Positions 5,899 through 9,249 of a DNA stretch of 9,249 nt are shown in pieces. Numbering within the stretch: position 1 is the stretch's first letter; each line of letters starts with the position of its first letter. A model generated the notes under the pieces. It worked only from the letters and a program-made list of their open reading frames with translations. It was not told the origin of the DNA and ran no database searches. Location of the stretch: contig CAKUTA010000028.1 of the NCBI GenBank assembly GCA_934691625.1, positions 1-9,249 of the forward strand, written 5' to 3'. A program made the position numbers and the translations under genes. This stretch comes from an uncultured Bacteroidales bacterium (lineage in GTDB: Bacteria; Bacteroidota; Bacteroidia; Bacteroidales; UBA932).

Positions 5899-6963
5899 CT
5901 ACTTCATCCGGTACGGCTGATCGTCATACAGCGTGAAGCGCTTCGCCTTGCGTATCCACTTCTGCTCCTCCTGCTTGACATACTCCTTGGCATCCTGGAA
6001 TGAAATCTCTCCGGCAAGATATGCCGCCAGACGCTCATCCGCCAGCTTTCTGTAGAACTCGTCTGAAAGAGAGAACTCGGGATAAACATCCTTGAAGTAG
6101 CGTATCAGCTGCAATGTGTGAAGCAGCGAATGGTACTGGGCCCCAGGCTTGAGCATAATCTGGTATCCGAAGCACTTCTCCCCCGCATAGCGTCCCGCAG
6201 ACGGCTTGAACGAGCACGGGCGCAGCAACACCCCGTCAGGAACCGGAAGCCTGTCATAAGGCCCATGCGTAATGAACGGTGCCCCGAAATACTCATAAGG
6301 CCTGGCAGTACCGATGGCAGGAGTGATGTTAGTGTTGTTCCACAGGCCTCCCCCGCTGTACATGTAGCATGTAAACATGCCAGGGATGTCGGATGCCGGT
6401 GCTATCGTCCACGGCAGCAGGTCCTTATTATAGTCCGAGGCCAATGCAGAAATCACATGGAGGGGATATTTCGCGCCGATTTCAGCATAGAACAGGTTGC
6501 ACAGCTCGCCAAGTGTGAGACCATGCCTGTGGGCCACACGGGGAATGAACGCCTCGCACTCCCCTACCGGCACCGTCCCTTCCACGACACGCCCCGCAGG
6601 ATTTATATGATCCACTATATATAATGCCGGCGGCTCATCAATCACCATGAGCAGCATCATGAGCCGGAACACGTCCTTGGTGTAGTTGAAGTACCTCGAG
6701 CCTGCGTCCTGGATTTCCACCACTATGGCATTAAGCCCCTTAAGAGACTCCGAGTCGAAATGTATATGGTTCGTGCCAGGCGTAAGCTCGGCATCCTCCG
6801 GCTGAAAAAGCCGTACCAGATTTCCTCTTTTCTCGAAAATCTGGTACATATAACGGTCGCTGCTCGTGTCCCAGCAGTTCTGGGTGCAGAAGCAGCCGAC
6901 CTTCCCATCTACAAGAGCCTTGTCCAGCTGCTCCTCCAGCGGAGTCGTCCTGAAAGAAAACAT
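5899..6963 (-). CDS. NamZ-family (DUF1343, GH171) protein, divergent
   Basis: A 354-residue protein of the DUF1343 family, whose characterised member NamZ is an exo-acting beta-N-acetylmuramidase releasing MurNAc from peptidoglycan fragments. Family landmarks are KVGCFCTQN (21-29, for the usual GLxxNxT), LFQPE (52-56), IVVEIQDAGSRYFNYT (80-95), YIVDHINPAGRVVEG (115-129), PRVAHRHGLTLGELCNLF (141-158), PWTIAPASDIP (184-194) and NITPAIGTARPYEYFGAPF (212-230). Two points are unusual. No signal peptide is visible, although several characterised relatives are exported. The normal PEHGxxG loop reads PEDAELTPG (55-63), keeping the glutamate but losing His-Gly, and the segment after it is short. The gene starts 6 bases after the glmM stop codon, so the two are very probably one operon. 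Family membership is firm; activity on MurNAc is inferred. Confidence 0.82.
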   Translation of the reverse strand: MFSFRTTPLEEQLDKALVDGKVGCFCTQNCWDTSSDRYMYQIFEKRGNLVRLFQPEDAELTPGTNHIHFDSESLKGLNAIVVEIQDAGSRYFNYTKDVFRLMMLLMVIDEPPALYIVDHINPAGRVVEGTVPVGECEAFIPRVAHRHGLTLGELCNLFYAEIGAKYPLHVISALASDYNKDLLPWTIAPASDIPGMFTCYMYSGGGLWNNTNITPAIGTARPYEYFGAPFITHGPYDRLPVPDGVLLRPCSFKPSAGRYAGEKCFGYQIMLKPGAQYHSLLHTLQLIRYFKDVYPEFSLSDEFYRKLADERLAAYLAGEISFQDAKEYVKQEEQKWIRKAKRFTLYDDQPYRMK

Positions 6964-6969
6964 CAGCGG

Positions 6970-8388
6970 CTATCCGTTAATTATCTTCTTCGCAACGCCG
7001 ATGACTTCCTCGCCAAGCTTCACTGCATCCTCCTCGGTAGGAGCCTCGGAATAGATACGGATGATAGGCTCGGTATTGGACTTGCGCAGATGAACCCACT
7101 GGCGCCTGGCCTCGAAGCTGATCTTCACTCCGTCTATGTCATTGACATTCTCATTGGCATAGATCTTCTTCAGTTCAGACAGGATCTTGTCTATCATGGA
7201 CTTGTCTGAAAGCTCGATCTTGTTCTTCGCGATATGGTATTCCGGATAAGTCTTCTTCAGCTCGGACACCTTCATCTTCTTGTGGGCAAGGTTCGAGAGG
7301 AACAGGGCAACTCCGACCATGGCATCACGTCCATAGTGGATTGCAGGATAGATCACGCCTCCATTGCCTTCACCTCCTATAATCGCGTCCTTCTCACGCA
7401 TAAGCGTAGTCACATTGACCTCGCCGACCGCAGAAGCGAAATATTTGCCGCCGTGGCTTTCTGTAACATCGCGGAGAGCCCTGGATGATGAAAGGTTGGA
7501 AACCGTGACAAGGTTCTTGACCCCATCAGCCTCTGCCCTGGAAAGGACGTAGTCAGCGACACTGACCAACGTGTACTCCTCCACGAAAGGCTCACCGTTT
7601 TCACAGATGAAAGCAAGCCTGTCAACATCCGGATCAACAGAGATTCCAAGGTCAGCATGCTCCCTGACGACCGTTTCGCTCAGGTCAACGAGATTCTGCG
7701 GAAGAGGTTCAGGATTATGTGCAAAGTCGCCAGTAGGCTCGCAATTAAGTACGATGCACTTCACACCGAGGCGTTCAAGCAGTCTAGGCATGATGATGCC
7801 GCCGACAGAGTTGATAGCATCCAGCACCACTGTAAAACGGGCGTTTCTGACAGCCTCGGCATCTACCGCAGAAAGAGCCATCACGGCATCCAGGTGCTTG
7901 TCTGTGAAATCCTCGTCAGTGATGGTTCCAAGCTCATCTACTCCGCTGAAATCGAAGTCGTCAGATTCAGCACATTCCAGAACGGCCTGTCCTTCTGCAG
8001 CTGTAAGGAACTCGCCCATCTCGTTGAGAAGTTTCAATGCATTCCACTGCCTTGGATTATGTGATGCTGTAAGAATAAGTCCGCCGTCAGCGCCAGAGAG
8101 GATCACAGCCATCTCTGTAGTAGGTGTAGATGCGAAACCTGCCCGGATAACATCCACGCCGCAAGCCACAAGTGTACCGCATACAACATTCTCGACCATC
8201 TCACCTGACAGTCTGGCATCCTTGCCGACAACGACAGTATATCTCGCCCCGGCAGGCTTAGGCCTGCGCTCGCGGAGCTTTGTACAATATGCATAAACGA
8301 ACTTGACAATGTCAACAGGTGTAAGAGCCTGCCCAGGTTTTCCTCCGATCGTTCCCCTGATACCGGAGATTGATTTTATTAGTGTCAT
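6970..8388 (-). CDS. glmM: Phosphoglucosamine mutase-type phosphohexomutase
   Basis: A 472-residue alpha-D-phosphohexomutase. Domain 1 holds the catalytic phosphoserine loop TASHNP (107-112, Ser109). Domain 2 holds the magnesium loop DPDVDR (252-257). Domain 3 holds the sugar-specificity loop GGEGNGG (338-344). Domain 4 holds the phosphate-binding RKSNTEPIIR (435-444). The N-terminus MTLIKSISGIRGTIGG is typical of Bacteroidota proteins annotated as GlmM, which convert glucosamine-6-phosphate to glucosamine-1-phosphate for UDP-GlcNAc and hence peptidoglycan and lipid A. The specificity loop differs from the classic GlmM GEQSGH, so phosphoglucomutase or phosphomannomutase activity is possible. 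The ATG at 8388 starts the conserved N-terminus. It is the first gene of a pair with the NamZ-like gene and divergent from the DUF486 gene. Confidence 0.85.
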   Translation of the reverse strand: MTLIKSISGIRGTIGGKPGQALTPVDIVKFVYAYCTKLRERRPKPAGARYTVVVGKDARLSGEMVENVVCGTLVACGVDVIRAGFASTPTTEMAVILSGADGGLILTASHNPRQWNALKLLNEMGEFLTAAEGQAVLECAESDDFDFSGVDELGTITDEDFTDKHLDAVMALSAVDAEAVRNARFTVVLDAINSVGGIIMPRLLERLGVKCIVLNCEPTGDFAHNPEPLPQNLVDLSETVVREHADLGISVDPDVDRLAFICENGEPFVEEYTLVSVADYVLSRAEADGVKNLVTVSNLSSSRALRDVTESHGGKYFASAVGEVNVTTLMREKDAIIGGEGNGGVIYPAIHYGRDAMVGVALFLSNLAHKKMKVSELKKTYPEYHIAKNKIELSDKSMIDKILSELKKIYANENVNDIDGVKISFEARRQWVHLRKSNTEPIIRIYSEAPTEEDAVKLGEEVIGVAKKIING

Positions 8389-8407
8389 ATCTAGATGTTG
8401 TTTAAGT

Positions 8408-8422
8408 CAGCTAATTTAGCTG
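8408..8422. promoter_or_regulatory. 15-base palindrome between divergent genes
   Basis: CAGCTAA-T-TTAGCTG is a perfect inverted repeat of 7 bases around a single central T. It lies 20 bases before the glmM start codon and upstream of the DUF486 promoter candidate. Its symmetry and tight centre suit a dimeric regulator's operator better than an RNA stem. No such regulator is encoded in the window. Confidence 0.4.
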
Positions 8423-8449
8423 TTTCTCGCCCCATTGACAAATTTTATT

Positions 8450-8457
8450 TACATTTG
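8450..8457 (+). promoter_or_regulatory. Candidate -7 box of the DUF486 gene
   Basis: TACATTTG fits TAnnTTTG and lies 26 bases before the ATG. The nearest TTG (8435-8437) is only 12 bases upstream, so no properly spaced -33 element is seen. Confidence 0.45.
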
Positions 8458-8483
8458 CATGATATTTTTGATTACTTAATATA

Positions 8484-8852
8484 ATGAAAGCGGTTCTTAC
8501 AATATTGCTGCTCGTCACCTCCAACATTTTCATGACATTCGCATGGTACGGGCACCTGAAGTTTCAGGAGATGAAGATTTCCACAGGATGGCCTGTGTTC
8601 CTGGTCATATTGTTCTCATGGGGGCTAGCATTTTTCGAATATTGCGCACAGGTTCCGGCAAACCGTATAGGTTTTTCAGGCAACGGCGGTCCGTTCAACA
8701 TCATGCAGCTGAAAGTCATCCAGGAGGCGATATCACTGGCCATCTTCACCATAATAGTCACCTTCCTGTTCAAGGGGCAGCCACTCCAGTGGAACCACAT
8801 CGCGGCTTTCTTCTGCCTGATTCTGGCAGTGTTTTTCGTCTTTCTGAAATAA
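8484..8852 (+). CDS. DUF486 family (DMT-like) inner membrane protein
   Basis: A 122-residue very hydrophobic protein of the DUF486 family, distantly related to small drug/metabolite transporters. Four membrane segments are visible at about 4-22, 35-56, 78-96 and 103-121. Family signatures are FAWYGHLK (19-26), FEYCAQVPANRIG (51-63), QLKVIQEAISL (75-85) and the C-terminal WNHIAAFFCLILAVFFVF. Length and layout are normal. The transported substrate, if any, is not known for the family. The gene is divergent from glmM, with the palindrome and a -7 box in the shared spacer. No clear terminator follows; only a weak CCGCAA/TTGCGG pairing (8893-8898, 8916-8921) is visible. Confidence 0.9.
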   Translation: MKAVLTILLLVTSNIFMTFAWYGHLKFQEMKISTGWPVFLVILFSWGLAFFEYCAQVPANRIGFSGNGGPFNIMQLKVIQEAISLAIFTIIVTFLFKGQPLQWNHIAAFFCLILAVFFVFLK

Positions 8853-8928
8853 AAGCCTGTACATCAGAGCCTTGCATATCAAGTCTATCCCACCGCAAAA
8901 AAAGTTACACAGAAATTGCGGAAAAAAT

Positions 8929-8958
8929 TTGGATTGTAAGGAAAAATGCCTACCTTTG
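8929..8958 (+). promoter_or_regulatory. Promoter of tRNA-Glu
   Basis: TTG (8929-8931) and TACCTTTG (8951-8958) are 19 bases apart, a full Bacteroidota-type promoter about 48 bases before the tRNA. GGATTG (8931-8936) and CAATCC (8959-8964) form an inverted repeat around it. Confidence 0.8.
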
Positions 8959-9005
8959 CAATCCCAAACGACTGAACAAGTTATTCAAGGGTAACAAAAC
9001 TAACT

Positions 9006-9077
9006 GCTGGGTTCGTATAACGGTTAGTACTCAAGATTCTCAATCTTGCAATATGGGTTCGATTCCCGTACCCAGTA
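9006..9077 (+). tRNA. tRNA-Glu (anticodon CUC)
   Basis: A full cloverleaf of 72 bases. It has acceptor GCTGGGT/ACCCAGT (9006-9012, 9070-9076), D stem GTAT/GTAC, anticodon stem CAAGA/TCTTG with loop TTCTCAA (anticodon CTC at 9039-9041), a 4-base variable loop, T arm ATGGG/CCCGT with loop TTCGATT, and discriminator A9077. The anticodon reads GAG. U11-A24, U13-G22, A37 and the short variable loop agree with known glutamate identity features. The first acceptor pair is a G-U wobble. CCA is not encoded, as is common in Bacteroidota. Confidence 0.93.
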
Positions 9078-9084
9078 CGAAAAA

Positions 9085-9116
9085 GGGAGCTGGTCGATGA
9101 CCAGCTCCCTTTTTTT
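9085..9116 (+). terminator. Rho-independent terminator after tRNA-Glu
   Basis: A perfect 11-bp stem GGGAGCTGGTC/GACCAGCTCCC (9085-9095, 9099-9109) with loop GAT is followed by seven T (9110-9116). An A tract before the stem can lengthen it. It begins 7 bases after the tRNA. Confidence 0.93.
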
Positions 9117-9249
9117 GTATAAGTCTCTATGGACATAACTTTGAAAATATCACAAGACAGAATCGGGACAGCTGGGGTCAGGGGGAAAACCCTGTGTTTA
9201 GAATAACTGAAAAAGATGTACCTTTAGGCAAATATAGGTACAAGTATGG
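9117..9249. other. Window-edge intergenic DNA with an inverted repeat
   Basis: No gene is visible before the window ends. TGTACCT (9217-9223) and AGGTACA (9236-9242) form a 7-base inverted repeat with a 12-base spacer. A short CAGGG/CCCTG stem lies at 9179-9194. Confidence 0.35.

Noticed and set aside
7571..8296. 241-codon open frame on the + strand opposite glmM
   Set aside because: It is Ser/Thr/Arg-rich without family features and is a shadow of the clearly conserved minus-strand gene.
8543..9100. 185-codon open frame overlapping the DUF486 gene and the tRNA
   Set aside because: It runs out of frame through a conserved membrane protein, a promoter and a tRNA.
1..9249. CRISPR array, toxin-antitoxin, phage or defence genes
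   Set aside because: No regularly spaced repeats and no proteins of these families are visible on either strand.

Overview
The window looks like chromosomal DNA from a member of the Bacteroidota, most likely the order Bacteroidales. Four things suggest this. Several promoters carry the Bacteroidota -7 box TAnnTTTG, two of them with a TTG about 19-20 bases upstream. Most genes lack a clear Shine-Dalgarno site. The L31 ribosomal protein is the zinc-free type B. The proteins (a glmM-type mutase, a NamZ/DUF1343 protein, RmuC, PgeF and a DUF486 membrane protein) are of kinds common in that group. I cannot name the genus.

Layout. 1-160 holds a REP-like palindrome. 161-1240 (+) is a two-domain protein: a YqiA/YcfP-like alpha/beta hydrolase fused to a 5'-nucleotidase-like HAD domain whose catalytic aspartates appear to be lost. 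1241-2321 is a gene-free stretch with a strong hairpin and two adjoining copies (one truncated) of a roughly 320-bp non-coding repeat. pgeF (2322-2993) and rmuC (3088-4521) follow on the + strand. 4522-5130 has no gene. On the minus strand rpmE2 (5182-5433) has its own promoter and terminator. A complete copy of the repeat (5563-5884) separates it from a minus-strand pair, glmM (6970-8388) and a NamZ-family gene (5899-6963), spaced 6 bases apart. A DUF486 gene (8484-8852, +) is divergent from glmM. It is followed by tRNA-Glu(CUC) at 9006-9077, with a strong promoter and terminator.

How the genes fit together. Three products touch the cell wall: PgeF (peptidoglycan editing), a NamZ-like protein (MurNAc hydrolase family) and GlmM (glucosamine-1-phosphate for UDP-GlcNAc). 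Only glmM and the namZ-like gene look co-transcribed. The rest is housekeeping (RmuC, L31, tRNA-Glu).

The least ordinary part is the repeat family. It has terminal inverted repeats, possible TTA target duplications, one abutting pair of copies and one possible collapsed end-to-end remnant in the rpmE2 leader. One copy runs into the pgeF upstream region and may supply a -7 box. A 20-base inverted repeat (19/20) also flanks the pgeF-rmuC block. I see no CRISPR array, transposase, phage or defence gene, and no convincing new multi-gene system.
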